Part shown: positions 15,601 to 23,929 of the stretch, in pieces
Position numbering within the stretch: position 1 is the stretch's first letter
How the letters are laid out: each line of letters starts with the position of its first letter
DNA from: Nonomuraea africana
GTDB lineage: Bacteria; Actinomycetota; Actinomycetes; Streptosporangiales; Streptosporangiaceae
Length of the DNA: 64,000 bases
Assembly (NCBI RefSeq): GCF_014873535.1
Contig: NZ_JADBEF010000001.1
Location: forward strand, 5,642,001 to 5,706,000
Direction: 5' to 3'
Program-made: the position numbers and the translations under genes
Notes under the pieces: model-generated
Database searches by the model: none
What the model was told of the DNA's origin: nothing
What the model saw: the letters and a program-made list of their open reading frames with translations, nothing else

Positions 15601-17222
15601 TGATTGTCGCCGTGGCAGAAGGGCCAGCCGAAGTTGCCAGGCTTCTTGATGACGTTGTACTCGACCAGGCCCTCGGGCCCCCGGTCGGTGGTCGGGCCGC
15701 CCCGGTCGGGGCCGTAGTCGGCGACGTGGAGGTAGCCGGTCTTCTGGTCGACGGTGAAGCGGAACGGGTTGCGGAAGCCCATGGCGTAGATCTCGGGCCT
15801 GGTCTTGGCGGTGCCTTCGGCGAACAGGTTGCCCGTGGGGATGTCGTAGCCGCCGTCGGCCTTCGGCTTGATCCGCAGGATCTTGCCGCGCAGGTCGTTG
15901 GTACTGCCCGCGGTGCGGGCGGCGTCGAGCATGTGCTGTCCTGGACGCCAGTCGATCGGCGCGTAGCCCTGCCAGTCGGGCGACAGGTTCGGCGGGACGT
16001 CGTCACCCGTGCTCAGGTAGAGCGTGCCGTCGGGGCCGAACTCGACCGCGCCGCCGGTGTGGCCGGGCTCGGGGTAGGTGCGCTGCCGGTAGGCGGGCAC
16101 GTCGAGGATCTTCTTCTCCGAGGCCGGGTCGATGGTGTCGCCGGTCACGGTGAAGCGGGAGAGCCTGTTGACGTCCTCGGTGCCGGCCGACGGGGAGTAG
16201 TAGACGTAGATCCAGCCGTTCTCGGCGAAGGCGGGGTCGAGCTCCATGCCGACCAGGCCGTCCTCGCCGCCGGTGTAGACGCTGAGCGTGGCGGCGGTGA
16301 CCGTGGTGTGCGTGTCGGGCTTGAAGATCTTGATCTCGCCCTTGCGCTGCACGTAGAAGACGCGGCCGTCGGGGGCGACGTCGAGCTCCATCGGATCGGC
16401 GGTGTTGTCGTCGAGGGTGATCTTCTCGAAGCTGCTGGTGACCGTGCCGCCGCAGTCGCCCGCCTCGGCGCCGGCCGCCCACTGGATGCCGCCGAGCACG
16501 TGCTGGCGGAAGGCGGGCTCGGTGTAGGACGCCGTGTCATGACCCATCGCGGTGGCCCAGACCTTGCCGCCCTCGGCGTTGCGGCACCACGAGATGGGGT
16601 GGTCGGCGCCCATGGCCGAGGGACCCGGGTTGTAGGTCCTCTCGTCGGCGGTCACGAGCACGTGCACGTTGCCGCGCGGGTTGGGCGAGAAGTTGTACCA
16701 CTCCTCGGGCCGCTCCCAGCGCAGGGGCAGGTTCCTCGTGGAGGGGTGGACGCGGTCGGTGACCTTGGCCGTGCCCTGCAGCACGCCGGGCGAGTGGGCG
16801 GGCATGTGCGCGCCGCCGTTGACCAGGTCGTCCCACCAGGGGAAGTCGTTCTCGATGCCCATGTCGAGCGCGTTGTGGACGGCCACGACGCCCTTGCCGG
16901 AGCGGACGTACTTCTGCAGCGCCTGGCGCTGGGCGTCGTTCTCCCAGACCATGCCGGAGTTCTGCAGCATGATCAGCACGTCGTAGGTGCCCAGGTCGGC
17001 GTCGTTGAAGACCGCGGAGTCAGCGGTCTGCACGACCTCGAAGTGGTTGTCGGCGGCCAGCTCCTTGACCATCTGGATGCCGGCGGGGATGGAGCCGTGG
17101 ACGTAGCCCGAGGCCTTGGTGAACAGCAGCGCGCGGAAGGTCTCGTGGACGGCGGCGTTGGCCGTCACGGCGGGGAGTAACAGGAATAACGGCAGGATGA
17201 GGGCAGCACAAACACGACGCAT
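12648..17222 (-). CDS. Secreted multidomain ThuA / sorbosone-dehydrogenase / PKD / CBM6 / ricin-lectin protein
   Basis: 1524 residues. The signal peptide is residues 1-24 (ending TANAA). Then come: a ThuA trehalose-utilisation-type domain, about 27-240 (ALLFTKASGYVHGSIPAG, KGVVAVHNALDMG); a glucose/sorbosone dehydrogenase beta-propeller, about 255-690 (DVAPDGRVFYVQRKGEIKIF, GWIYVYYSP, GFRNPFRFT); a PKD domain, about 710-780 (DPDGDPITIEWDFDGDG); a CBM6-like module, about 900-1030; a ricin-type beta-trefoil with Q-x-W repeats, about 1035-1175; two OmpL47-like beta domains, about 1180-1350; and a helical tail. It is probably an extracellular carbohydrate-binding PQQ-type oxidoreductase. It lies 13 nt after the epimerase gene, the last gene of the sugar operon. 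Confidence 0.9.
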   Translation of the reverse strand: MRRVCAALILPLFLLLPAVTANAAVHETFRALLFTKASGYVHGSIPAGIQMVKELAADNHFEVVQTADSAVFNDADLGTYDVLIMLQNSGMVWENDAQRQALQKYVRSGKGVVAVHNALDMGIENDFPWWDDLVNGGAHMPAHSPGVLQGTAKVTDRVHPSTRNLPLRWERPEEWYNFSPNPRGNVHVLVTADERTYNPGPSAMGADHPISWCRNAEGGKVWATAMGHDTASYTEPAFRQHVLGGIQWAAGAEAGDCGGTVTSSFEKITLDDNTADPMELDVAPDGRVFYVQRKGEIKIFKPDTHTTVTAATLSVYTGGEDGLVGMELDPAFAENGWIYVYYSPSAGTEDVNRLSRFTVTGDTIDPASEKKILDVPAYRQRTYPEPGHTGGAVEFGPDGTLYLSTGDDVPPNLSPDWQGYAPIDWRPGQHMLDAARTAGSTNDLRGKILRIKPKADGGYDIPTGNLFAEGTAKTRPEIYAMGFRNPFRFTVDQKTGYLHVADYGPDRGGPTTDRGPEGLVEYNVIKKPGNFGWPFCHGDNQAYAPYNPDTKVVGPKFDCADPVNDSPNNTGLTELPPIELPVMWYGYGTSPAFPELGSGGSAPMSGPVYRYDAASTSATKFPAYFEGKNFFYEWSRHYVKTIHLDDQDKVLKIDPFLGTFVKPMDMTFGKDGSLYVLEWGSSFGGGNNDSGLYRIDYSAGARAPVAKATASRTDGPAPLSVTFDSAGSYDPDGDPITIEWDFDGDGTFDSTEAKPTHVYQAKGQYAAQLKVKDSTGKEGFANIQITAGNTKPVVTVETPLDGTTIEFGQDVPYKVKVTDPEDGTVDCTKVFVAPALGHDDHEHETVELPGCEGTISTSDIGGHPAGANLYYVINAHYTDKGDNPLTGYAKVVLQPKRKQAEYFKTSSGVRVIDQAGAESGKRIGDISNNDWIAFTPLDLNGVNSVSFRISSPNGGGSIELRADSPTGTLLATAPVHNTGGWDSYQMTPAVPVKNDVRTKSVYAVFKNSANNAFDLDAVQFAGDSAGGGDLDPGVYTITAQHSGKNVTPVSLLDDAKIVQLGASQGDEQKWEAIPATAGGYQLKNVKSGKCLDVPGGSTTAGTQLVQWSCHPADAAHQVHQRFSITASGDDHIVTSAVSGLCLDVNGVSQADNAAVIQWNCVNAANQRFRFTPVAGADRTPPVTTAKAAEPNAAGWHTAGPVEVTLTAKDEASEVAATEWRLDGGAWTPYTEPVLVSGDGTRKVEFRSRDGAGNVEEPKFLELKLDTTAPVTTATFAPPNAAGWSNGDVPVVLSATDATSGVSTIEYALDQGAWTAYAGRPVVVKGDGPHELRYRAADTAGTTEQEKAAVLKIDGTRPTLMVSGVSDGQVYGDAQDLRVTWQAVDTTSGVKATSGTLDGAALQPGTVVPLFPQTLSAHTVAVTASDNADNSIKTEVGYSVTTSMRDMQHLIDRFLATDWLSDPAARALTKELTKARKAEASGRDAKAVRLLTSFKAVVADGRLVPREDVRQVLTRDADHVIATLK

Positions 17223-17234
17223 GGCGGATCTCCG

Positions 17235-18050
17235 TTAGAGGGTGCGGAGGAAGGCCAGCCCGTCGACGGCGAGAGCGTCCTGGCTGGGTGCCAGCGGCCG
17301 CCAGATGGAGGCGGCGGTGGCGATCGTCTGGTTGTGGGCGGTGAACGACTCGATGACCAGCGGCCCCTCGTAGGAGACCGCGCGCAGCGCCGCGATGAAG
17401 GCAGGCCAGTCGAAGCGGTCCTGTCCCGGGGTGCCCCGGTCGGTGCCGCAGACCTGGACGTGCGCGATCCGGCCCGCGGCCAGCCGGACGGCGGCGGCGG
17501 GGTCCTTCTCCTCGATGTTGAGGTGGTAGATGTCGAGCGTCAGGTCGGCGCCCTCCGGCAGCGCCTCGAGCGCCTGCTCGACGGTGTTGAGCAGGCTCGT
17601 CTCGTAGCGATTGAGCGGCTCGACCGCCAGCCGTACCCCGCTGTGGTCGATGACGGGCTTGAGGTTCTCACGCAGTTCGGCGTAGGCGGCCGCGCGCTCG
17701 CGCGCGGACATCCGCCAGGTACGGCCGACCGCGCTGTAGGCGGGTCCCGCGATGGTGGGCGAGCCGACGATCTCGGCCACGTCCATGCAGTGCCTGAGGT
17801 AGTCCTGGGTCTCCTTGACCGTGTCGGAGGCGACCAGGTCGCGGCCCGGCGGCATGACCAGCACCACGGAGGCGCGCAGGCCGAGCGAGGCGAGCAGGTC
17901 GGCCGCCCTGGCCGGGTCCCAGTCGCCCGGCTGCTCGACGGGCAGCTCGATGACGTCGAACCCCCACCCGGCGACCCGGGGCGCGAGCGCCTCCAGGTCG
18001 CCGTCGGTCAGCGGCGAGGTCCACACCCAGGTGTTGACCCCCAGGTTCAT
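17235..18050 (-). CDS. Sugar phosphate isomerase/epimerase (xylose-isomerase-like TIM barrel)
   Basis: 271 residues of the AP-endonuclease-2 superfamily. MNLGVNTWVWTSPLTDGD resembles the N-termini of ketose 3-epimerases. The metal-binding acidic residues lie in RLAVEPLNRYE near residue 138, LTLDIYHLNIEE near 170, HVQVCGTDRGTPG near 196 and LVIESF near 235. The arrangement fits D-psicose/tagatose 3-epimerase-type enzymes, but the sugar is not determined. ATGA overlap with the upstream binding-protein gene indicates translational coupling. Its position between the sugar importer and the secreted dehydrogenase suggests it processes the imported sugar. Confidence 0.88.
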   Translation of the reverse strand: MNLGVNTWVWTSPLTDGDLEALAPRVAGWGFDVIELPVEQPGDWDPARAADLLASLGLRASVVLVMPPGRDLVASDTVKETQDYLRHCMDVAEIVGSPTIAGPAYSAVGRTWRMSARERAAAYAELRENLKPVIDHSGVRLAVEPLNRYETSLLNTVEQALEALPEGADLTLDIYHLNIEEKDPAAAVRLAAGRIAHVQVCGTDRGTPGQDRFDWPAFIAALRAVSYEGPLVIESFTAHNQTIATAASIWRPLAPSQDALAVDGLAFLRTL

Positions 18051-19270
18051 TTCTTGCCGCCCCAGGTCTCGGGGAAGCCGGGCAGGCTCTCGCAGCCGCA
18101 CAGCGCGTAGTGCAGCGGCGGCATGTTGGGCTGCAGGTAGGTGTCGAGGTTCTCGGCGGTGATCTTCGGCTGGGGCAGCTTCCAGGTCTTCGGCACCTCC
18201 TCGCCCTTGAGGATCTTCAATGCCGCGATGACCGGGGTGCGCCACTGGTAGGTGGGGTAGGTGGGCGCGACGGCGGTCAGGTTGTTCTGCTTCCACTTCT
18301 GCAGGAAGTCCTGCTGGTCCTCGCCGACCACGGCGGGGACCGGCACGCCCGCGTCCTCGAACGCCTCGATCGCGGCGACGGCGGTGGCTCCGGCATCCAT
18401 CCACACACCGTCCAGCTTGCCATGACGGGCGAGGTAGTCGCTGACGATGCTCTTGGTCTTGGCCGCGTCGCCGTCGGTGAACTCCACGCCGACGACCTGC
18501 AGCTGACTCTTGTCGAAGGTGGCCTTGGCCGCCGACCAGCGGGTCTCCAGCACGTCCACGCCGGGCAGGATGCGCAGGGCGAGCACCTTGCCGCCCGCGG
18601 GCACCTTCTCCACCAGGAATTCCGCGCCGTCGGCGCCGAAGGCGTAACCGCCGATGGGGTTGATGAAGGTGACGGGGCAGTCGGTCTCCACGCCGCGGTC
18701 GAAGACGATCACCGGCAGCTTGCCGCAGGCGGCCTTCACGGCGGGGGTGAGGGTGGCGGTCGTGTTGGGCGAGACGATCAGCGCGTCACAGCCCTTGCCC
18801 GTCAGCTCGGCGATGTCGGAGATCTGCTTGTCGTCCTTGCCCTCGGCGTCCAGGGCGGTGAACTTGGTGATCTCCTTGTGCAGGGCCACCTCAGCCTGCA
18901 TGCTCTTCCAGCCGACCTGCCGCCACGGGTTGTTGACGGCCGCGTTGGAGAAGCACAGGTGGTAGCCGCCGCCGCTCTTCTTGTACTCGGAGGTGCTGAC
19001 CATCTGCGGGTCGATGGCCTGCTCCCACGGCTTGTCGGCGGGGCCCTGCGCGGTCTTGGCGCGCATGGCGAGCTGGGCGTCGTAGTCGGCCTGCACGAAG
19101 AACTTCGACTGCTCGCCAGTGCCGGCCGCGGAGGACGCCGTGGCGGAGGAGGAGGCGGCGGCCGAGGGCGCCGCCTGGTTCGCGGTGGTCGCTGGTTTGT
19201 CGCTGGTGCAGGCGGCCGCGAAGAGCGCGACCCCCGCCAGCGCGACGAGGAAGGGCTTACGACGCGACAT
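18047..19270 (-). CDS. Sugar ABC transporter substrate-binding lipoprotein
   Basis: 407 residues. The N-terminus is a lipoprotein signal with lipobox FAAAC near residue 20 and a Ser/Ala/Thr-rich linker to about 55. The mature part is a type-1 periplasmic binding protein of the RbsB/Peripla_BP_4 kind: NPWRQVGWKSMQAEV, GCDALIVSPNTTATLTPAV, LPVIVFDRGVETDC, GEDQQDF. It captures the operon's sugar outside the cell for the two permeases encoded just upstream. I used ATG at 19270, with GGAG 8 nt before it; it overlaps the preceding permease gene by 14 nt. Cys-rich C-terminal ALCGCESLPG is unusual for the family. Confidence 0.92.
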   Translation of the reverse strand: MSRRKPFLVALAGVALFAAACTSDKPATTANQAAPSAAASSSATASSAAGTGEQSKFFVQADYDAQLAMRAKTAQGPADKPWEQAIDPQMVSTSEYKKSGGGYHLCFSNAAVNNPWRQVGWKSMQAEVALHKEITKFTALDAEGKDDKQISDIAELTGKGCDALIVSPNTTATLTPAVKAACGKLPVIVFDRGVETDCPVTFINPIGGYAFGADGAEFLVEKVPAGGKVLALRILPGVDVLETRWSAAKATFDKSQLQVVGVEFTDGDAAKTKSIVSDYLARHGKLDGVWMDAGATAVAAIEAFEDAGVPVPAVVGEDQQDFLQKWKQNNLTAVAPTYPTYQWRTPVIAALKILKGEEVPKTWKLPQPKITAENLDTYLQPNMPPLHYALCGCESLPGFPETWGGKK

Positions 19271-20195
19271 GTGCGTCTCCTTTTCGGGGGGTGAGGGAGA
19301 AGGGCAGCCGTACGGCTCCCGCCGCCACGGCGGCGATGATGATGACGCCCTGCACGGTGAACTCCAGCGCCCCCGAGATGCCGTACAGGTTGAGCAGGGT
19401 GAACAGCGCCTCCAGCGTGAGGGCGCCCGCCATGGCGGCCACGACCGAGCCGCGACCGCCGCCGAGCACGACACCGCCGAGCACGACCGCGGTGATGGCC
19501 GAGAACTCCAGCCCCTGGCCGACCTGAGCGGAGACGCCCGCGAAACCGCCGAGCAGGATGCCGGCGACCGCCGCGGCCAGCCCGGAGATGACGAAGGCGA
19601 GGATTCTCGCCCTGGTGACCCTGACCCCCGACAGGGCCGCCGCGCGCTCGTTGTCGCCTGTGGCGACGAGCGTGCGGCCGAAGTTCGCCCGCATGATCAG
19701 CACCGCGGCGACGCCCACGGCCAGCAGGATGAGCGTGGACCACAGGGTGTCGCGCCCGAAGACCCTGAAGGCCTGAGAGAGCGCCCCGCGCGGCGCGCCG
19801 CCCGTCCAGAGGAAGACCGCGCCCGACAGCACGAGCATCATGCCCAGCGTGGTGATGAAGGACGGCACCCGCAGCAGCGTCGTCACAGCCCCGTTGACCA
19901 GCCCGACCAGCAGGCCAATGACGATCACCAGGGCCAGGACGGGCCAGGTGGCCGCCTCGTCGCCGTCGATCAGACGCGCGGCGACGACCACTTCGACCGT
20001 CACCAGCGAGCCGACCGACAGGTCGAACTCGCCGGAGATGATCACGAAGTACTGCCCCGCCGCCAGGATCACCAGCGGCGCGGCCCTCTTGACGAAAGCG
20101 AGGAACCCCGCGGGCTCCAGGAAGAACGGATTGGCCACGGCGATCGCGACCAGCAACGCGGCCAGGACCGCGAAGATCGGCAGAGCACGCTTCAC
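19257..20195 (-). CDS. Sugar ABC transporter permease (RbsC/XylH type)
   Basis: 312 residues with eight to ten hydrophobic segments. The family signature GQYFVIISGEFDLSVGSLV is near residue 47, and GDNERAAALSGVRVTRAR near 180 contacts the ATPase. AVVLGGVVLGGGRGSV near 240 is also typical. The GTG start at 20195 overlaps the stop of the other permease gene (GTGA). It forms the membrane pore as a heterodimer with the product of 20192-21313. Confidence 0.92.
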   Translation of the reverse strand: MKRALPIFAVLAALLVAIAVANPFFLEPAGFLAFVKRAAPLVILAAGQYFVIISGEFDLSVGSLVTVEVVVAARLIDGDEAATWPVLALVIVIGLLVGLVNGAVTTLLRVPSFITTLGMMLVLSGAVFLWTGGAPRGALSQAFRVFGRDTLWSTLILLAVGVAAVLIMRANFGRTLVATGDNERAAALSGVRVTRARILAFVISGLAAAVAGILLGGFAGVSAQVGQGLEFSAITAVVLGGVVLGGGRGSVVAAMAGALTLEALFTLLNLYGISGALEFTVQGVIIIAAVAAGAVRLPFSLTPRKGDAHVAS

Positions 20196-21313
20196 GGCCG
20201 CTTCCTTCCCGCACGACGGGCGTAGACGGCCACCGCCACCACGATCACCACGCCGCGCACCACGTCCTTGAAGAAGGAGTTGACTTCGAGCTGGTTGAAG
20301 ACGCTGTCGAGGACCGCCAGCAGCAGGACGCCGCCGACCGTTCCCGCCACGCCGCCCCTGCCGCCCGCCAGCGCCGTGCCGCCGAGGACGACGGCCGCGA
20401 TCGACTCCAGGTCGTAGCCGCCGTCGGTGCCCACGGTCGGGGCTCCCGCGCCGAGCCTGCTGGCCAGGAGCAGTCCCGCGATGCCCGCGCACAGCGAGCA
20501 CAGGACGTGGGTGACGATGACGACCCTGTCGGTGCGCACGCCCGAGAGCCTGGCCACGTCGGGGTCGCCGCCGACGGCGTACACGCGGTAGCCGTACCTG
20601 GTCCTGGTGAGCAGGAACCACGCGGCCCCGGCCACGGCCGCCCACAGCAGCGCCGAGACCGGCACCGGGCCGATCCTGTCGTAGCCGAGGTGCTGGAAGG
20701 ACTCCGGCACGCGGCCGGCCGGACCGTCGTAGAGGTGGTCGACGACGCCCTTGATGATGAGGGCGACGCCGAGCGTGGCGATGAAGGCGTGGACCTTCAG
20801 CTTGGTGATGACCACGCCGTTGACCAGGCCGACCAGGACGCTGACCGCGATGACCGCGGTGACGGCGCCCGGGACGCTGCCCGCCGCCATGATCTCGGCG
20901 GCGACCAGAGAGGAGAGGCTGATCAGGTAGGCGACCGAGAGGTCGAGGGAGCCGGCGAGGATGGCGAGCGTCTGTCCCACGGCGACGATGCCGAGAGCGG
21001 CGCTGCGCTGCTGGACACCGACGACGGTCTCGAGGGTGAGCAGGTCGCCACCGTCGATCGCGACCAGGATCCAGCCGACCACGATCGTGGCCAGCAGCGC
21101 GAGGTAGACGACCTGCGTCGAGCCGAGGTTCATCCCGGCGAGCCGCCCGCGCGCCTTCGGGGAGACGGGCGACGCGGACGACGAGGAGAGCCCGCGCCCG
21201 GAGTCACCGGCTGACGTCTCTCTGGAGACCGGCGAGCCGGAAGACGGCGCCACGCTCCCGGGAGCCGGGGCCGTGTTCTCGGGGGAGGGCGCGTCACGAA
21301 GGTTGTCGTTCAC
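20192..21313 (-). CDS. Sugar ABC transporter permease (RbsC/XylH type), long N-terminus
   Basis: 373 residues. The first 60 residues are a Ser/Pro-rich hydrophilic cytosolic extension not typical of the family. Then eight or more membrane segments follow, with AVGQTLAILAGSLDLSVAY near 112 and GGDPDVARLSGVRTDRVV near 248. AVVLGGTALAGGRGGV lies near 306. The GTG start at 21313 overlaps the ATPase stop. Two permease genes in tandem indicate a heterodimeric channel, as in Streptomyces-type sugar importers. Confidence 0.92.
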   Translation of the reverse strand: MNDNLRDAPSPENTAPAPGSVAPSSGSPVSRETSAGDSGRGLSSSSASPVSPKARGRLAGMNLGSTQVVYLALLATIVVGWILVAIDGGDLLTLETVVGVQQRSAALGIVAVGQTLAILAGSLDLSVAYLISLSSLVAAEIMAAGSVPGAVTAVIAVSVLVGLVNGVVITKLKVHAFIATLGVALIIKGVVDHLYDGPAGRVPESFQHLGYDRIGPVPVSALLWAAVAGAAWFLLTRTRYGYRVYAVGGDPDVARLSGVRTDRVVIVTHVLCSLCAGIAGLLLASRLGAGAPTVGTDGGYDLESIAAVVLGGTALAGGRGGVAGTVGGVLLLAVLDSVFNQLEVNSFFKDVVRGVVIVVAVAVYARRAGRKRP

Positions 21314-22758
21314 GCCGCCTCCTCGCTCGCGGCCAGGCGCATGATGGCCTCTTCCGACGAGCCCGCGGGCAGCGTTCCGGCGATGCGGCCGTCGCGCAGG
21401 ACCACGACGCGGTCGCTCATCCCGATGAGCTCGGGCAGCTCGGAGGAGATCATCATGATCGCCATGCCGTCGGCCGCCAGCTCGCGCATGAGGTCGTGGA
21501 TGGCCGCCTTCGCGCCGACGTCCACCCCTCTGGTCGGTTCGTCGAACAGCAGCACGTCGGGCGCGAGCGTCATCCACTTGGCGAGGACGACCTTCTGCTG
21601 GTTGCCGCCCGACAGGTAGCGGACCTCCTGCGACGGCCGGGGCGGCGAGAGCCGTACTCGCTCCAGCAGGTCGTGCACGGACGAGCCCTTGCGCCCTATG
21701 GCGCGGGCCACGAGAAGAGCGTTGTCGCGGACCGACTGGCGCAGGGCCAGCCCCTCGGCCTTGCGGTCCTCGGTGACCAGGCCGATCCCCGCGGCGACCG
21801 CCTCGCGCACCGAGCGGGGCCGCAGCGGCGTCATCGTGCCCCTGGTGAACGGCGCGGCGCCGAACATCGCTTTGGCGAGCGACGAGCGGCCCGAGCCCTG
21901 CAGGCCCGCGACGCCGACGATCTCGCCCGCCCTCAGCTCCAGCGTGATGTCGTCCAGGCGCTCGTTGCCGCCGCCTTCGACGCGCAGCCGTACCTCGCCC
22001 ACGGACGAGGCACGAGGGGGGAAGTAGGTGCCGAGATCGCGGCCGACCATCATGCGGACCAGGTCGTCGGAGGTGACCTCGGAGGTGGGCACCGTGGCGA
22101 CCAGGCGGCCGTCCTTCAGCACGGTGACCTCGGCGGCGAGGTCGAAGACCTCGCGCAGGCGGTGGGAGATGTAGAGCACCGCGATCCCGCGTTCCTGTAA
22201 TCGGCGCACCAGCCGGTAGAGCAGTTCGACCTCGTGCTCGGCGAGGGCGGCCGTGGGCTCGTCCATCACCACGATGCGCGCGTCGAGCGACAGCGCCTTC
22301 ACGATCTCGACGACCTGCTGCTGCGCCACTGACAGCCGCTTGACGGGGTCGCGCGGCCCGAAGGAGTCTTCGCCGAGGTCGGCCAGGAGGGCGGCGGTCG
22401 CCCTGTCCATGGCCGCGCGGTCGACCAGGCCGCGTCGCAACGGCTCCCTGCCGAGGAAGACGTTCTCCGCGACGCTGCGCTCGGGCAGCAGCGTGAACTC
22501 CTGGTAGATGATGGCCACACCCGCCCGCTGGGCTTGGAGCGGGTGGCGGAAGGAGACCTGCCGCCCGTCGATCGTGATCGTCCCCGAGTCGGGGGCGTGC
22601 ACGCCGGCGAGGATCTTCATCAGCGTGGACTTGCCCGCGCCGTTCTCGCCGACCACGGCGTGGACCTGCCCCGCCGCGACGGCCAGGTCCACCTCGGAGA
22701 GCACGCGCACGCCGAGGAAGCTCTTGCCGATGCCGGACATGCTCAGCACTCGACCCAC
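21310..22758 (-). CDS. Sugar ABC transporter ATP-binding protein (RbsA/XylG type)
   Basis: 482 residues with two fused nucleotide-binding domains, as in RbsA. Domain 1 has Walker A GENGAGKST near residue 39, signature LSVAQQQ near 146 and Walker B IVVMDEPTAAL near 165. Domain 2 has a degenerate Walker A (GLQGSGRSS near 287), signature LSGGNQQK near 390 and VLLFDEPTRGVD near 412; an altered second Walker A is normal for this family. The first beta strand (VLSMSGIGKSF) must be included, so the start is GTG 22758 or GTG 22749 rather than ATG 22740. It overlaps the oxidoreductase gene end. Confidence 0.92.
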   Translation of the reverse strand: MGRVLSMSGIGKSFLGVRVLSEVDLAVAAGQVHAVVGENGAGKSTLMKILAGVHAPDSGTITIDGRQVSFRHPLQAQRAGVAIIYQEFTLLPERSVAENVFLGREPLRRGLVDRAAMDRATAALLADLGEDSFGPRDPVKRLSVAQQQVVEIVKALSLDARIVVMDEPTAALAEHEVELLYRLVRRLQERGIAVLYISHRLREVFDLAAEVTVLKDGRLVATVPTSEVTSDDLVRMMVGRDLGTYFPPRASSVGEVRLRVEGGGNERLDDITLELRAGEIVGVAGLQGSGRSSLAKAMFGAAPFTRGTMTPLRPRSVREAVAAGIGLVTEDRKAEGLALRQSVRDNALLVARAIGRKGSSVHDLLERVRLSPPRPSQEVRYLSGGNQQKVVLAKWMTLAPDVLLFDEPTRGVDVGAKAAIHDLMRELAADGMAIMMISSELPELIGMSDRVVVLRDGRIAGTLPAGSSEEAIMRLAASEEAA

Positions 22759-23816
22759 CCGCCTGATGCCGCGGAGGCGAGCACCGCGTCACAGACGCGG
22801 GCGGCGCGGGCGCCGTCCTCGAAGGTGGGCAGGCCGTCGCGGTGCTCGCCGCGCAGGGCGGCGTAGCTGTCGGCGACGAAGGCGTCGAAGCACTCGTGGT
22901 AGCCCTGTGCGTGACCCGCGGGCAACGGCGAGTACGGCAGCGCCTGCGCGGACAGCGTCGAGGGGTCGCGCACGAGCGCCATGGAGCCGCTCCGCCGCCC
23001 CACCCACAGCTTCTCCGGCTCCTCCTGGTCGAAGGTGAGGCTCTGCTCGGTCCCCGACACCTCGAGGAGCAGCCGGTTCTTGCGTCCCGGCGATACCTGG
23101 CTGGTGGTGACCGAGCCGAGCGCGCCGCCCGTCGTGCGGAACAGGACGGTGACCACGTCCTCGGTCAGCACGGGGGCGTGCCCCGCCCGCTCCCGCTGGA
23201 CCACTCCCGTCTGGGCGGACACCGTGCCGATGCGCTCGCCGATGACGAACTCGGCCAGGTCGCACCAGTGCGAGCCGATGTCGGCGAAGGTGCGGCTGGG
23301 CCCGCCGAGCTCGGGGTCGACGCGCCAGTTGTCGTCCTCTGGGCGCAGCAGCCAGTCCTGCAGGTAGCTGCCGTGGACCAGGCTGACCCTGCCGACGTCG
23401 CCGCGCGCCACCCGCTGCCTGGCCTCGCGGACCATCGCGTGGAAGCGGTAGACGAACGGCACGGTGGCCACCAGCCCCGCCTCGGCGGCGCGGGCGGCCA
23501 TCAGCGCCGCCGTCTCCGCGTCGGTGGCGAGCGGCTTCTCGCAGATCACCGCCACTCCCGCGGCCAGGGCCTTGAGTGTGAGCGGCGCGTGCAGGTGGTT
23601 GGGCGTGCAGATGTGGACCAGGTCGACCTCGCCCGACTCGATGAGCTGGTCGGCCGAGGCGTAGGGGCCCTGCGACGTGCCGGGCCGCGATCCCGCGACG
23701 CCGACGATCGTGGCCCCGGCCAGGCGGGCCGACCGGGCGTGCACGCCGCCCATGAAGCCGGTTCCGATGATGCCCACTCGAGGGTTATCAGCCGATTCCC
23801 GGCTTATGTCCTCCAT
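22743..23816 (-). CDS. Gfo/Idh/MocA-family NAD(P)-dependent oxidoreductase
   Basis: 357 residues. A Rossmann domain at the N-terminus carries VGIIGTGFMGGVHARSA near residue 14. The family lysine lies in VICEKPLATDAE near 95. The substrate segment DIGSHWCDLAEFVIG is near 200 and an alpha/beta dimer domain follows. Family members oxidise or reduce sugars, inositols and their derivatives. It is the first gene of the seven-gene sugar operon. ATG 23816 lacks a Shine-Dalgarno but sits 8 nt after a TACGAT -10 box, consistent with a leaderless transcript. Confidence 0.92.
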   Translation of the reverse strand: MEDISRESADNPRVGIIGTGFMGGVHARSARLAGATIVGVAGSRPGTSQGPYASADQLIESGEVDLVHICTPNHLHAPLTLKALAAGVAVICEKPLATDAETAALMAARAAEAGLVATVPFVYRFHAMVREARQRVARGDVGRVSLVHGSYLQDWLLRPEDDNWRVDPELGGPSRTFADIGSHWCDLAEFVIGERIGTVSAQTGVVQRERAGHAPVLTEDVVTVLFRTTGGALGSVTTSQVSPGRKNRLLLEVSGTEQSLTFDQEEPEKLWVGRRSGSMALVRDPSTLSAQALPYSPLPAGHAQGYHECFDAFVADSYAALRGEHRDGLPTFEDGARAARVCDAVLASAASGGWVEC

Positions 23817-23824
23817 GTTTCGGG

Positions 23825-23854
23825 ATCGTAGATCGCGATTATGCCGATGGTCAA
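23825..23854 (-). promoter_or_regulatory. Promoter of the sugar operon
   Basis: On the minus strand TTGACC (23854-23849), an 18-nt spacer and TACGAT (23830-23825) form a good housekeeping-type promoter. The ATG of the oxidoreductase follows 8 nt later. Confidence 0.7.
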
Positions 23855-23868
23855 GCAAAAGTCAGCCC

Positions 23869-23897
23869 TTTACGACAGAAGATCTGCGGGCTATACA
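23869..23897 (+). promoter_or_regulatory. Promoter of the Ebo-type operon
   Basis: TTTACG (23869-23874), a 17-nt spacer and TATACA (23892-23897) form a plausible promoter. The transcription start would be near 23904. GGCTA (23889-23893) and TAGCC (23903-23907) form a small dyad around it. Confidence 0.6.
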
Positions 23898-23929
23898 CCG
23901 ATTAGCCACATATGTATGGGAGGCACCTC

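Noticed and set aside
12600..17180. 1526-codon plus-strand frame opposite the ThuA/dehydrogenase gene
   Set aside because: It is a GC-bias shadow: low-complexity Gly/Val/Arg protein with no domains, while the minus strand has a signal peptide and seven recognisable domains.
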